Source: Trichomonas vaginalis G3 (taxonomy: Eukaryota; Parabasalia; Trichomonadida; Trichomonadidae). From it: 64,000 nt of DNA. Position numbers and translations under genes: made by a program. The notes under the pieces are model-generated. The model searched no databases, had not been told where the DNA came from, and saw nothing but the letters and a program-made list of their open reading frames with translations. The stretch is taken from positions 4,712,001-4,776,000 of the forward strand of contig NC_067203.1 in assembly GCF_026262505.1 (NCBI RefSeq), given 5' to 3'. Positions 55,965-64,000 of the stretch are shown here, piece by piece; position 1 is the first letter of the stretch, and the number at the start of each line of letters is the position of its first letter.

Positions 55965-56423
55965 ATGTCTAGCGATTTCGCTATCTATATTCGAGACAAG
56001 CTTTTCGACAGCAAAACATCTGTCGACCATAAAATCTTACATAGTGTAAACAAGAAAGGTGAATTTGTTCTAAAGTTCTGTTTCTGGGAATATGACAAGA
56101 ACCATAAAACATTAGGCAGAGAAGTCTTAAAATTTGTCAATGACAGACTTGTTGACAGAGATGACGCCGATTGGAAAGATGAAGTCCAACAAAAGTTCTT
56201 AGAATGCAAAGAAGACACATGCGCTGTTCTTGAAGATGAAATAGAAAACAGAATAGAAGAGCTATTAAAGGACAAAGACCTTTTACAAAAATATGGTTCT
56301 GAGAAGTTTGACATAACTCCACCAGAGAAGAAGAAGAAGAAGAGAGAAAAGAAAGAAAAGAAAGTAGAAGAAGAGAAAAAAGAACCTGAACCAGTTCCAG
56401 AGAAAAAGAAATTTGACATGTAA
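55965..56423 (+). CDS. 152-residue protein with Lys/Glu tail, unknown
   Basis: The open reading MSSDFAIYIRDKLFDSKTSV has a globular N-terminal 110 residues (EFVLKFCFWEYDKNHKTLG, VLKFVNDRLVDRDDADW) and a tail of alternating Lys and Glu blocks followed by Pro/Glu. It is convergent with 56440 with 16 bp between. No family recognised. Confidence 0.55.
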   Translation: MSSDFAIYIRDKLFDSKTSVDHKILHSVNKKGEFVLKFCFWEYDKNHKTLGREVLKFVNDRLVDRDDADWKDEVQQKFLECKEDTCAVLEDEIENRIEELLKDKDLLQKYGSEKFDITPPEKKKKKREKKEKKVEEEKKEPEPVPEKKKFDM

Positions 56424-56439
56424 AAATAAAATTTTATTT

Positions 56440-56859
56440 TTAGAACATTTCTGGGTCAATGTCAATGTTCTCTTCCTCTTTAGGAGCAAACACTGGCTTA
56501 GACTCTAAAATCTTTTTACCCAATTTACCTTGAACTTCAACTATCTTAGACTCATAATATTCATAGTCGTCTGCTTTCTTTGGTTCATAAGGTATAACAA
56601 GTTTGTATGCTTTGCCTTCTTTAAGGTTTGAGAACCTTCTGTCAAAATTTTCTTTGACTGCTAACAAACCTTCTATGTCTAAGTCTTCAAATTTCGCACC
56701 ATTTTTAGTCACAATAGCAAACTTAACCGGTTCGATGTTCCAAACTTTGTCAAATGTAGACTTTTCAAAATGGTAGAAGTAAACATTCAAATATGCGAAT
56801 GGGTCTAGTTCTTCTTTGACTTCTGTCATGTACTTATTTACTGAAATATATTTCGTCAT
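56440..56859 (-). CDS. Replication-class protein, unknown
   Basis: This open 139-residue protein (MTKYISVNKYMTEVKEELDP to NIDIDPEMF) has strand-rich FAIVTKNGAKFEDLDIEG and AYKLVIPYEPKKADDYEYYE and an acidic end. The leader AAAAATATTTTTTTATCCGATAG is of the replication class, and it lies next to the helicase. A single-stranded-DNA-binding type protein is one possibility; unproven. Confidence 0.5.
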   Translation of the reverse strand: MTKYISVNKYMTEVKEELDPFAYLNVYFYHFEKSTFDKVWNIEPVKFAIVTKNGAKFEDLDIEGLLAVKENFDRRFSNLKEGKAYKLVIPYEPKKADDYEYYESKIVEVQGKLGKKILESKPVFAPKEEENIDIDPEMF

Positions 56860-56894
56860 CTTTTCTATCGGATAAAAAAATATTTTTTTTAAAT

Positions 56895-58130
56895 TTACTC
56901 AGAAAAATTTTTCTTTGTATATACGCCGTTCTGAACATCTAAAAGATTTTTGACATTTGCCAAGAATGTTCGTTTAGAAGCTGCCATATAACCATATTCT
57001 TGACAATACTGTTTATACGAATCGTACAATGACCTTTCATCTAAACACTCAAAGTTAGTCTCATCTATAAACAGTTCATATACACTCTTGTTTGCTTCTA
57101 ACAATGTTTGTCTTTCTTCGGTATGTGGAATTTGTCTTGGATTGAACTTAGAAATATCTAATGTCATGAAATATGAGAACAAGTGGTTGTAAAAGTTAGG
57201 TGTCAAAGTTTCTGCTAAGTCGTCAAAATATTCTGTATCTTGCATATGAGAATCTGACGTTCTGACAACTACATATCTTCTGTCAGAACTTTCTAACTTC
57301 ATCGGAACGGCATTGTTTGAAACCATGATGAAATTTGCAACATTTTCACAAACTCTTTGGTCTTTATATTTTCTTTCAACAACTCCAACTTTGTCTGTTA
57401 TAAGACTCTTCAAAGCATCTGAGTTTAAAACCTTTGTTGTATCTATACTTTGAAGTTCGTTACATACTATAAGTTTCATATTCTCTATTGAAGAGTTAAA
57501 TTTACCGCAGATGTTTTCTAAGTTTGTCATATTCGGATTCGAATAGCCCTCTAACAGTTTGCACAAAATATCTGTAAAGAAAGTATTCTTACCAGTTCCT
57601 TGTTTTCCAATTATAATGAGAGCAGTTTCATTTTTAGCACTTGGATGTTGTAAGATGTTTGCAAACCAACATAAGATATACTCATAGACTCTTTCGTTTC
57701 CATTGCATATAATTTCTTTGACATGGTCTAACCAAGCTTCTATAACATTTTCTTTCCATTCTACTTGTTCATATTTATATCCAGTGAAGATAGAATAGAA
57801 GTTTGGAGATGGTGTATAGAACTTTATACCTCGAACTGAAAAATCTTCTAACTTTGACAATAAGATATCCCAAGCATCTAACATCTTCATGCCAACTTGT
57901 ACGACTTTTATTTTCTTAAGTTTTTGTCTACATTCTTGTTCTGAAACTATTGTCGCTTTAGGTTTGTTAAAGACAACATCCCATTCTTTCATGACATAAC
58001 ATTCTGGGGCAGAGTCGACATAAATGACTAAACGTTTCAAATTCTCGACTGCTTTGTTATAGTCTCTAAATGGACACATATTTCTGAAGGCTTGGAAGTC
58101 ATAAAAATCTGAAACGTCTATTCTGTACAT
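56895..58130 (-). CDS. Superfamily 3 helicase (D5/virophage type)
   Basis: This open 411-residue protein has an N-terminal D5_N-like part (FYTPSPNFYSIFTGYKYE), Walker A GKQGTGKN (175-182), Walker B LIVCNEL (220-226), the SF3 motif C NFIMVSNN (266-273) and SSDRRYVV with the arginine finger. SF3 helicases unwind DNA at viral origins. A primase active site is not evident. Such helicases are usual in virophages and NCLDV and less so in protein-primed Polintons; here it accompanies the exonuclease-less PolB-like gene. Leader AAAAATATTTTTTTTTATTT. Confidence 0.85.
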   Translation of the reverse strand: MYRIDVSDFYDFQAFRNMCPFRDYNKAVENLKRLVIYVDSAPECYVMKEWDVVFNKPKATIVSEQECRQKLKKIKVVQVGMKMLDAWDILLSKLEDFSVRGIKFYTPSPNFYSIFTGYKYEQVEWKENVIEAWLDHVKEIICNGNERVYEYILCWFANILQHPSAKNETALIIIGKQGTGKNTFFTDILCKLLEGYSNPNMTNLENICGKFNSSIENMKLIVCNELQSIDTTKVLNSDALKSLITDKVGVVERKYKDQRVCENVANFIMVSNNAVPMKLESSDRRYVVVRTSDSHMQDTEYFDDLAETLTPNFYNHLFSYFMTLDISKFNPRQIPHTEERQTLLEANKSVYELFIDETNFECLDERSLYDSYKQYCQEYGYMAASKRTFLANVKNLLDVQNGVYTKKNFSE

Positions 58131-58158
58131 TTTTATAAAAATAAAAAAAAATATTTTT

Positions 58159-58965
58159 TTATTCTTGAGCTATTTGTTGTTCTTGAGCTATTTGTTGCAT
58201 TTGTTGTTCTTGAGCTATTTGTTGTTGAAGTTGTTCTTGTAATACAATACTTTCACCAGTTGCATCTTCCAATTCGAAACTTTCTGCCGTCATTGACAAA
58301 TACATAGGACATAAAAGTTTTACAGGAACAAAGTTTGCGTCAACTAAGGTTAAGTTTATGTTTGCTAAAGTGTTTGAGTTTACTAAAGCTGAAAACTCTG
58401 CATTCGAATGAACAATAGGCAAACCAGCAGAGAATGTGTTGTTTATACGCATGAGTATCTTTTGGTCATAGTAGTTTCTGTCGACATTCGAATAGCACTT
58501 TGAACCTAAGTTTGAAACAATATATAAAATAGGTGTACTTAAAGTCAATGGAACAGATAGACCTTGTATGACACCTTTTCCTGTTATAGGAAATTGTTGG
58601 TAGTAAAAACCAGATATAAGTTTTGTATTATAGCTCATATCGTTTATACTAAACTCAGTCGGACATCCAAACATAATGAAACCTGCTCTAGTTGCAGCAC
58701 ATGTTACATCCGTCCTTAAAGTATTAAATAAGTCAACAAAACCTGTTGGTGGTATATCTGAGTAAGTATCTTCAAAGGAGTATTTTTTACCATTCACAAC
58801 AATAAAATCTTCTGGTGTCAAAAGAGCAAAACAGGCTTTAGTCGTCATTGTGTTTAAGGTTAGTTTACAATATCGTCCTTGAGGACTTTGTAAGTTTGTT
58901 GTTATAGAATTATATGACTCAGGGTTTTTAGTCGTAATAGTATAAACCATTGTGTCTTCTGCCAT
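58159..58965 (-). CDS. Candidate minor capsid (penton-like) protein
   Basis: This open 268-residue protein has strand-rich content (RYCKLTLNTMTTKACFALLT, FVDLFNTLRTDV, FGCPTEFSINDMSYN, LYIVSNLGSKCYSN, LANINLTLVDANFVPVKLLCPMYLSM) and a Gln-rich tail of QQIAQEQQ repeats. The order of strands and the end resemble 15604-16380 in B and Polinton minor capsids. It lies between helicase and capsid genes with a virion-class start (TTTATTTGCTAAGTAAATG). Confidence 0.5.
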   Translation of the reverse strand: MAEDTMVYTITTKNPESYNSITTNLQSPQGRYCKLTLNTMTTKACFALLTPEDFIVVNGKKYSFEDTYSDIPPTGFVDLFNTLRTDVTCAATRAGFIMFGCPTEFSINDMSYNTKLISGFYYQQFPITGKGVIQGLSVPLTLSTPILYIVSNLGSKCYSNVDRNYYDQKILMRINNTFSAGLPIVHSNAEFSALVNSNTLANINLTLVDANFVPVKLLCPMYLSMTAESFELEDATGESIVLQEQLQQQIAQEQQMQQIAQEQQIAQE

Positions 58966-58969
58966 TTAC

Positions 58970-59550
58970 TTAGCAAATAAATTTTAATGAAATGTTGTGG
59001 TCGTCAAATATTTTTATAACGTCTGGGAAACTATATTTTAAGTTCAACGTTTCACCTCCTTTCATAACGTATATCTTGTCAATGACATTATATGAAACAC
59101 CACAGCAACTAACGTCGGGTTCTATTTCTTTGATGTTTATATCGTCTGCCTCTGTCAAAAGTTTCAATAGTTCTTTCAAAACTTCATGAGGTGCGATGAC
59201 ATATGAGTTCACTTTTACAGGGTTGTGTTCGACCAAGTTTAACATTATACCCAAAGCCTGACAAATCTTCTCCTGAGTTTTAAGTTTGTCTTTAAGTTGT
59301 TGGTAGTCGTTTCGAATATCTGCAACAGAACTTAAGTCTCTGCTAACTTCAGGTATGTTGGTTGTTCTTTTACAGGAACTATTGCTATACCATCTTCGTC
59401 TTCGTATGGTTTCCCCACTTCAACATCTCTTTCTTTGACATTGACAACAACACTTTGACTGTTTGTTTGAGTTGGTGAATTTAACTTCACATCTGCCACC
59501 GCCATTAAACCTTTTGAAACACTTACGCTTCTATTTTTCGGAAATGACAT
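58970..59550 (-). pseudogene. CCG-motif gene, damaged
   Basis: It corresponds to 14736-15349 in B. The start part MSFPKNRSVSVSKGLMAVAD and the end part with EPDVSCCGVSYNVIDKIYVM are recognisable. The start follows CTTTTTATTCTAAGTAAAATG and is divergent from 59569 by 18 bp. Function unknown. At least one break. Confidence 0.5.
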
Positions 59551-59568
59551 TTTACTTAGAATAAAAAG

Positions 59569-59988
59569 ATGGACGTATTTGAGTATCTCTTCGAATTGAA
59601 GCAAAACAAAGTTTACACACACAAACAATACAAATACATTGACAGAATAGTTCTTTACACAAACAATGGAAAATGTTATAGAATAGCAGTCTTTGCTGAA
59701 CCAAAATATTTTCATAAAGCAAAGAAAGTTGGTATAACTGAAATGGTGAAAGTTCTTGAAGCAGACAAAAATATAACAACAAAACTGACCGATATTTCTA
59801 AAGGTAAGTTTATAATACAATATTATATCAAAACTGGCGTACTGTCAATATTTGACGGAGAGAAGTCAGTTCAAGAACAACTTACTGACCTGCTGCCAAA
59901 ATCTGCTCGATGGAAGCTGTCGTTATACCAATCTGAGGAGCCCCAGCAGGTTTCATCGAACGAATCTTCAAAAGAGCATCTTCCGTGA
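59569..59988 (+). CDS. 139-residue protein, unknown, 3' end overlapping capsid gene
   Basis: The open reading MDVFEYLFELKQNKVYTHKQ has RIVLYTNNGKCYRIAVFAEP and KGKFIIQYYIKTGVLSIFDG. The last 100 or so bp overlap the end of the convergent capsid gene, so the final 35 residues may be fortuitous coding. It may be the counterpart of 15401-15643 in B by position. Confidence 0.45.
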   Translation: MDVFEYLFELKQNKVYTHKQYKYIDRIVLYTNNGKCYRIAVFAEPKYFHKAKKVGITEMVKVLEADKNITTKLTDISKGKFIIQYYIKTGVLSIFDGEKSVQEQLTDLLPKSARWKLSLYQSEEPQQVSSNESSKEHLP

Positions 59989-61482
59989 AAAGTGCTATTG
60001 GTTTTGTAAACTTCTTTGCTTTCAATTCATCTGGACCGTCTCTGTCACCAGTATATTGTATTTGAACTGTACCAACAGTTGAAATACCACCCATAAAGTC
60101 TTCTGAGTCAGCAAATGGAATGCCAAGCCAAAAGTTTGAACGGTCTCCATTTGTATATTGAGTTTTTTGAGCTCCTGTATGGGTCCATACTTTCACATAT
60201 GGCATAATAGAACTTTGCATTTCAGGGTTAATGGTTGTTGTGAAGTTGTTGTTAAAGTTCATAGCATCTAATGTCAAGTTGTATGACCTCATATTCAACT
60301 GTGAATATTCTTCTCTTGGATAGTATTTGCCATCTATGTTTATATGGTATTTAATACCAGGGTTGTAGAAGCAAGAATAGTCATTTATAGTTCGTCTGAA
60401 CAGTACAAACATAGTATCTGCATGTTTCATTGCAGTTGTTAAAGCAATATCTGTTCTTGCACCTGGGTCAGCACTTTGGTTTCCAACTTCACCTGCAAAG
60501 TCTTTGACAGATATTTGGTGTATAGGAACATAAGCGGAACTGCAATATATTTGGCAGCTAAAGCATTTGAAATATCTGGGTCCAACATATAGACTGCAAG
60601 TCTGCTTTCTATTCTCTTGCATTCAAACTTTTCGCATGTGAACTTAACTGGGTCCCAAGCAGTTCCAGCAGCATTGAAGTAGTAGTTTACTTCAGTGTTG
60701 AGGTTTGAGAAACCAAAGTCTAAGTCAACTTTGTCTTTGCAAAAGTCACAGAACTTGGCTCCACCAGTTCCAGCTACAGTAATGCTGAATGGGTCTTGTG
60801 TTGGTGCAATGACTAAGTTATTTTTGCTTGGAGTAAGTTCAATAGAAATTTTTCCTGCCCAGTTTGGCAAGTATCTTAAAAACCTGAAGATGAGGAAAGA
60901 TGACAAAGGAACTCTAAGTTTCAGTTTTACTTTAGTGACAGCATTTCCATCTGAACCAGAAAGGTTAACATAAACTCCTGGAACGTTAGGGTCAAGTCTT
61001 CTTATTTTCTCAATAGTTGCATACTGGTCTGTTTGTTCTCTAGCTTGTGGTTGTACTGAGTTTCTCAAAGCGAACCATTCATAGTTTGCCCATGTTACTG
61101 TTTGAACTAAGTCAGAGTTAGAATATATCTTATATCCCATGAAAACTTCTGGAGCATATTGGTATCCGACATAGAAAATTCCATTGCAACCTTTCTTGTC
61201 AGACAACTTGGCAGAAGGTTTTATTTCAATGTCTTGTTCCACGTATAAGAAAGAGTTGTCAATAGAAATTATATGAAACCTGTCGCAAGCAATATCTACT
61301 GTTGTTGAAGAACCTTCTCCAAACTCACCTACGTTTCCATAAGAAACAGCAGTTGTATATTCGTAAGTTCCAGGAACTATTTCTGACCTTCTAATGGCAT
61401 TGTCGCATTCGTTATACCATTCGGAAACATTTCCGTTCATGGCATCCAAAACTGTTGGCGTTATATTCTGAGCGGCGTACAT
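59880..61482 (-). pseudogene. Major capsid protein candidate (double jelly-roll type), damaged
   Basis: It starts MYAAQNITPTVLDAMNGNVS after TTTTTACTCATATGAAATG. Marks: QDIEIKPSAKLSDKKG, NYEWFALRNSVQPQ, KLKLRVPLSSFLIFRFLRYL, PNWAGKISIELTPSKNNLV and a second half with MSSIMPYVKVWTHTG-like strands. The PLSSFLIF loop followed by two long strands resembles Polinton capsids. B's counterpart is 29021-30600. About one break; length over 500 codons. Confidence 0.7.
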
Positions 61483-61514
61483 TTCATATGAGTAAAAATA
61501 TAGAATAGTTGGAT

Positions 61515-62879
61515 TTATATGTCATAATAGAACCCACGTGGACCAAGCTTTACTTTCTTCCTGACTGAGTTTTTAACTCTTCTTTTTCCTTCATTGCCCT
61601 CTGCTTGAAGTTGTTGCATCTTTGCATTATGTTCATCTAGTATGTTGCAAATTTCCCATGTCCTTTTTGCCTTTTGGCTCTGGTCGCCCATCTCAGGTAA
61701 CCTATATCCTAGAAAGAGTTTGTCATAGTCTGTATTTGAGTCTTCGCGTATTGTTTGCATGACTCTTTCCTGAGTTTCCGGTTCAAGCTCTTCAAACAGT
61801 GCCTGTCCATATGGAATATGCTCGTTTCCAAATATATGTTTTTGTAGCCATTCTGGTTTTCTTTCCATGTTACCAACTATATCTTTTGTGAATGGGAAAG
61901 CTTTTACCCAATCTTTCAGTCTTGCGTCGTTTATTTCTGTAGTTGGTTTTATTTTGTCAAGGAACATGTTTTTCAATACTAACATTTCATTTGGTACTGT
62001 CCATTTGAGTTTTCTTAAATATTCATCCCTTCTCGGTTCATTGTCTGCAAAGTAAGTTTTTATGACATTTTGTAAACTTTCGTTTGCAAGGTCATGTACA
62101 ATAGGTTCTCTTCCTTCTCCCTCCCTAACTTTCTTTCTAAACTCTTCACCAAATATACCATCTCTATGGTTCTGTGTAGTTCTTTGAGATAAATGTTCTA
62201 GAACGTCAGGTGTTATATTTCCATCAGCCATGTTCATTTCATACTGGTCCAAAATATCTGCATGTTTCATATCTTTCAATGGCATTAAAGCCGCGCTTAA
62301 AATACCAGCTATATCTGGTTCACCATTGACTTCCATTGCGTCTACAACTTCTTGGAATTGTGGTTGTAAGTTTATGAACCACCTATCCGGATTAGCTTTA
62401 TGACCCCATCTCATTGTAGTTCCATCGTCTGCAGAAACAAAAGTAGGTTTGTTTCCATCTTGGTTAGGTTCTGAATGAACTTTAAACAATGTTTCATTTC
62501 TATATGTTTTCTTGAAATTTAACCTTTTATCTTCACCGAGTTCATCCGAAGATTGAACGTTAAATGCTCGTAAGTAAAAAGGGTTGTTGTATTTGTGTAC
62601 ATTTTCTTTCAGTACTTCCATTCTATGCAGAATATTTTCATCTGGTGTTGGAGTCTTTTGTATGTCGGCAAACATTTTTCGATATTCTTCTACTATGTCA
62701 GCCGAATTTTTTTTAGACTCTTGGAAATATTCCATATTCTCCGCATACTCTTGTTGAGGGTCAAGATTTTTCGGCTGTTCCAAATCTTCATCTAGTTCTG
62801 TGAAGTTAGTTTCCAAAGGAGTGACTTGTTCGTTTCCTTCAGGCTCTTCTAGCTGTTGTTGCTGAACTATTTCTTCCAT
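61515..62879 (-). CDS. Large 454-residue protein, unknown
   Basis: The open reading starts MEEIVQQQQLEEPEGNEQVT with an acidic/Gln N-terminus. The middle is helical with aromatic motifs (DDGTTMRWGHKANPDRWFIN, LKWTVPNEMLVLKNMFLDK, DWVKAFPFTKDIVGNMERKP) and the C-terminus is basic (KRRVKNSVRKKVKLGPRGFY). It directly follows the gene upstream, overlapping its end by 41 bp, and precedes capsid. A virion or assembly role is likely from position; no family recognised. Confidence 0.55.
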   Translation of the reverse strand: MEEIVQQQQLEEPEGNEQVTPLETNFTELDEDLEQPKNLDPQQEYAENMEYFQESKKNSADIVEEYRKMFADIQKTPTPDENILHRMEVLKENVHKYNNPFYLRAFNVQSSDELGEDKRLNFKKTYRNETLFKVHSEPNQDGNKPTFVSADDGTTMRWGHKANPDRWFINLQPQFQEVVDAMEVNGEPDIAGILSAALMPLKDMKHADILDQYEMNMADGNITPDVLEHLSQRTTQNHRDGIFGEEFRKKVREGEGREPIVHDLANESLQNVIKTYFADNEPRRDEYLRKLKWTVPNEMLVLKNMFLDKIKPTTEINDARLKDWVKAFPFTKDIVGNMERKPEWLQKHIFGNEHIPYGQALFEELEPETQERVMQTIREDSNTDYDKLFLGYRLPEMGDQSQKAKRTWEICNILDEHNAKMQQLQAEGNEGKRRVKNSVRKKVKLGPRGFYYDI

Positions 62880-63999
62880 GTCTGGTTGTATCTGAACTAT
62901 TCTTCCTGTGGAGTTTCTTGTACCTCATCTGCTGGCATTTCATATATTCCGAGACCGTTTTAACAATTTCCCTATCTACGTCATCCGCATTCATAAGCTT
63001 TTGTTCTTTCGTTCCGTCTCTATTTTTTACGCGTTTCATGACGAAAGTTGAATTGTCATTTAGCTCTGACATCAAATATCTCGGAGTAAATTCATCCATG
63101 TCATTTGGATGATATGCTATTAAATCATATCCCTTAGCGAGCTTGTATTTTCCAGGTTTGAGATTATATCCGTTTTGGTGCTGAGCCATAAAGCTAAATA
63201 GGTTCGGGTCAGTATTTCCATCCTTGAACTTTCCAATAGCTTCTTTATATCTGTCACTAAAGTCAACAGTATCTGGGAAACCACACTCTTCTTTAAGCAT
63301 TTTTAAGAATTCTTGGTTTCCTTGTTCTCTACTTCTTTTATGTCCTTGCTCTGTTTGTGGTTGTTGTTGTGTTGGTTGTTGTGCTGGTTGTGGAGGTGGT
63401 TGTTGTGCTGGTTGTTGTGTTGGTTGTTGTGTTGGTTGTTGTGTTGGTTGTTGTGCATGCCTGTGTCTGTGTCCATGTGACGATGTAAATGTTCTAGGTA
63501 GTCCTGGTGCAGGTGCTTCTCTTGGAGGGTTTGGTGGTATATAAGTTCCACCAGCTGGCACATATGTTCCATCTGCAGCATAGTGTCCTACCTGACTTTT
63601 CGTTTTTAAGAAAGCATTTACTAGGTCTGTTTTGGTCTGTTGTAACTCTTTTTCTTGACTTTCCACAACAGTTGCTCTAACGGCGTCATAGGCACTTTGA
63701 ACTGCCTGTCTCGTTGCTGCATCTGTTATTTTCGTCATATTTTGTGCTACTTCTTTTAACTCTTTGTCGAAACCTTCAGACTTCAGTTTCTTTCCAGATG
63801 AGAAGTCGTTCACTTGTTTCACCTTACTATGAAGAGCTTCGAAAGCGTTCTTAAAGTCAGCATTTGTTAAAGCTTCATTTGAACTATCTTCATCCGCTTG
63901 TATTTTTGTCCTTATTGACCCTATGAGTTGGGCTGCTTTAGCGTTGGCTTGGGCATCTAACCAGTCATTGTTAGCTTTTATATATTCTGCGCTTTTCAT
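62839..63999 (-). CDS. Large 386-residue protein with PTQQ repeats, unknown
   Basis: The reading starts MKSAEYIKANNDWLDAQANA at the window edge, so an earlier start outside cannot be excluded. It has an N-terminal helical half, a linker with QQPTQQPTQQPTQQPAQQ and PPPQPAQQ (63355-63460 microsatellite), and a C-terminal part with LKEECGFPDTVDFSDRYKEA, NGYNLKPGKYKLAKGYDLIA and a Ser/Arg-rich end. It overlaps the next gene's start. Function unknown. Confidence 0.5.
   Translation of the reverse strand: MKSAEYIKANNDWLDAQANAKAAQLIGSIRTKIQADEDSSNEALTNADFKNAFEALHSKVKQVNDFSSGKKLKSEGFDKELKEVAQNMTKITDAATRQAVQSAYDAVRATVVESQEKELQQTKTDLVNAFLKTKSQVGHYAADGTYVPAGGTYIPPNPPREAPAPGLPRTFTSSHGHRHRHAQQPTQQPTQQPTQQPAQQPPPQPAQQPTQQQPQTEQGHKRSREQGNQEFLKMLKEECGFPDTVDFSDRYKEAIGKFKDGNTDPNLFSFMAQHQNGYNLKPGKYKLAKGYDLIAYHPNDMDEFTPRYLMSELNDNSTFVMKRVKNRDGTKEQKLMNADDVDREIVKTVSEYMKCQQMRYKKLHRKNSSDTTRHGRNSSATTARRA
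63355..63460. repeat. TTGTTGTG-type microsatellite encoding PTQQ/PAQQ
   Basis: Tandem 12-bp units GGTTGTTGTGTT or GCTGGTTGTTGT code for QPTQ or QPAQ on the minus strand. Confidence 0.8.
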
Positions 64000-64000
64000 T

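Larger units (their letters stand above)
40762..64000. mobile_element. Maverick/Polinton C (type A/C), left end in window, right end beyond
   Basis: The left terminus reads AGTGGGGCTTCCAGGC, as in A. Gene order: Dam, small membrane protein, virion-type small proteins, W-family, fibre, integrase, amphipathic protein, PolB-like, W-family, KilA-N block, packaging ATPase, SF3 helicase, minor capsid candidate, CCG-motif gene, major capsid, two large unknown genes. The right terminus was not found. The first 9 kb are the most damaged; most genes from 51.8 kb on are open. About fifteen or more breaks in all. Same lineage as A, with small differences throughout. Confidence 0.88.

Noticed and set aside
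63224-63544. Cys-rich plus-strand reading as a secreted or metal-binding protein
   Set aside because: It is the opposite-strand shadow of the PTQQ/PAQQ microsatellite in the large minus-strand gene.

Overview
The window looks like a piece of a trichomonad genome, almost certainly Trichomonas vaginalis or a close relative. It is AT-rich, the host genes show no introns, the host stretch carries ankyrin proteins of the large Trichomonas-type families (one with a DUF3447-like N-terminal region), and about 55 of 64 kb is Maverick/Polinton DNA, the giant virus-like element that expanded in this parasite.

Layout. (1) 1-4210: reversed fragment D of a type-B Maverick (end of one structural-type gene and a decayed protein-primed PolB). 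(2) 4211-5148: unassigned AT-rich DNA. (3) 5149-32956: type-A/C Maverick A in reverse, with no left end; its right terminus begins AGTGGGGC when read inward. A second element, B (11170-31980, about 20.8 kb, ends beginning AG, about 630-bp inverted repeats, 6-bp target duplication CATATA), sits inside A's Dam methylase gene. (4) 32957-40761: a 7.8-kb host island with a broken DUF3447/ankyrin gene, a six-helix FRAG1/DRAM-like membrane protein, a possible TTAA-flanked DNA transposon and a second ankyrin gene built on a 396-bp higher-order repeat. (5) 40762 to the window end: element C, same lineage as A, opposite orientation, right end outside the window.

How the genes fit. Both lineages carry a virion set (double-jelly-roll-type major capsid candidate, minor capsid candidate, A32-like packaging ATPase, tail-fibre-like proteins, small amphipathic proteins) and a tandem block of KilA-N-type genes. 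They differ in replication genes. B and D have a canonical protein-primed PolB with exonuclease; A and C have an exonuclease-less, divergent PolB-like protein, and C adds a superfamily 3 helicase. A and C have integrase and Dam methylase; none is recognisable in B, although B has clean termini and a target duplication. All elements look old enough to carry damage: roughly a dozen breaks in B, fifteen or more in the visible part of C, several in A and D. Many genes in the right half of C are open throughout.

The most unusual signals are not gene families. (a) Virion genes share a box of the form TTTTTAY, 6-10 nt, then TAAATG, while replication and KilA-N genes share an AAAATATTTTTTTATTT leader, which suggests a two-class promoter programme. 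(b) Palindromic word arrays centred on AGATCT sit at gene 3' ends, and their words change together on both sides of the dyad. (c) GC-rich double hairpins are scattered through the elements, even inside coding sequence. (d) KilA-N genes are mosaic, with hairpin-bearing variable centres, and fragments of alternative centres lie in the spacers like silent cassettes.
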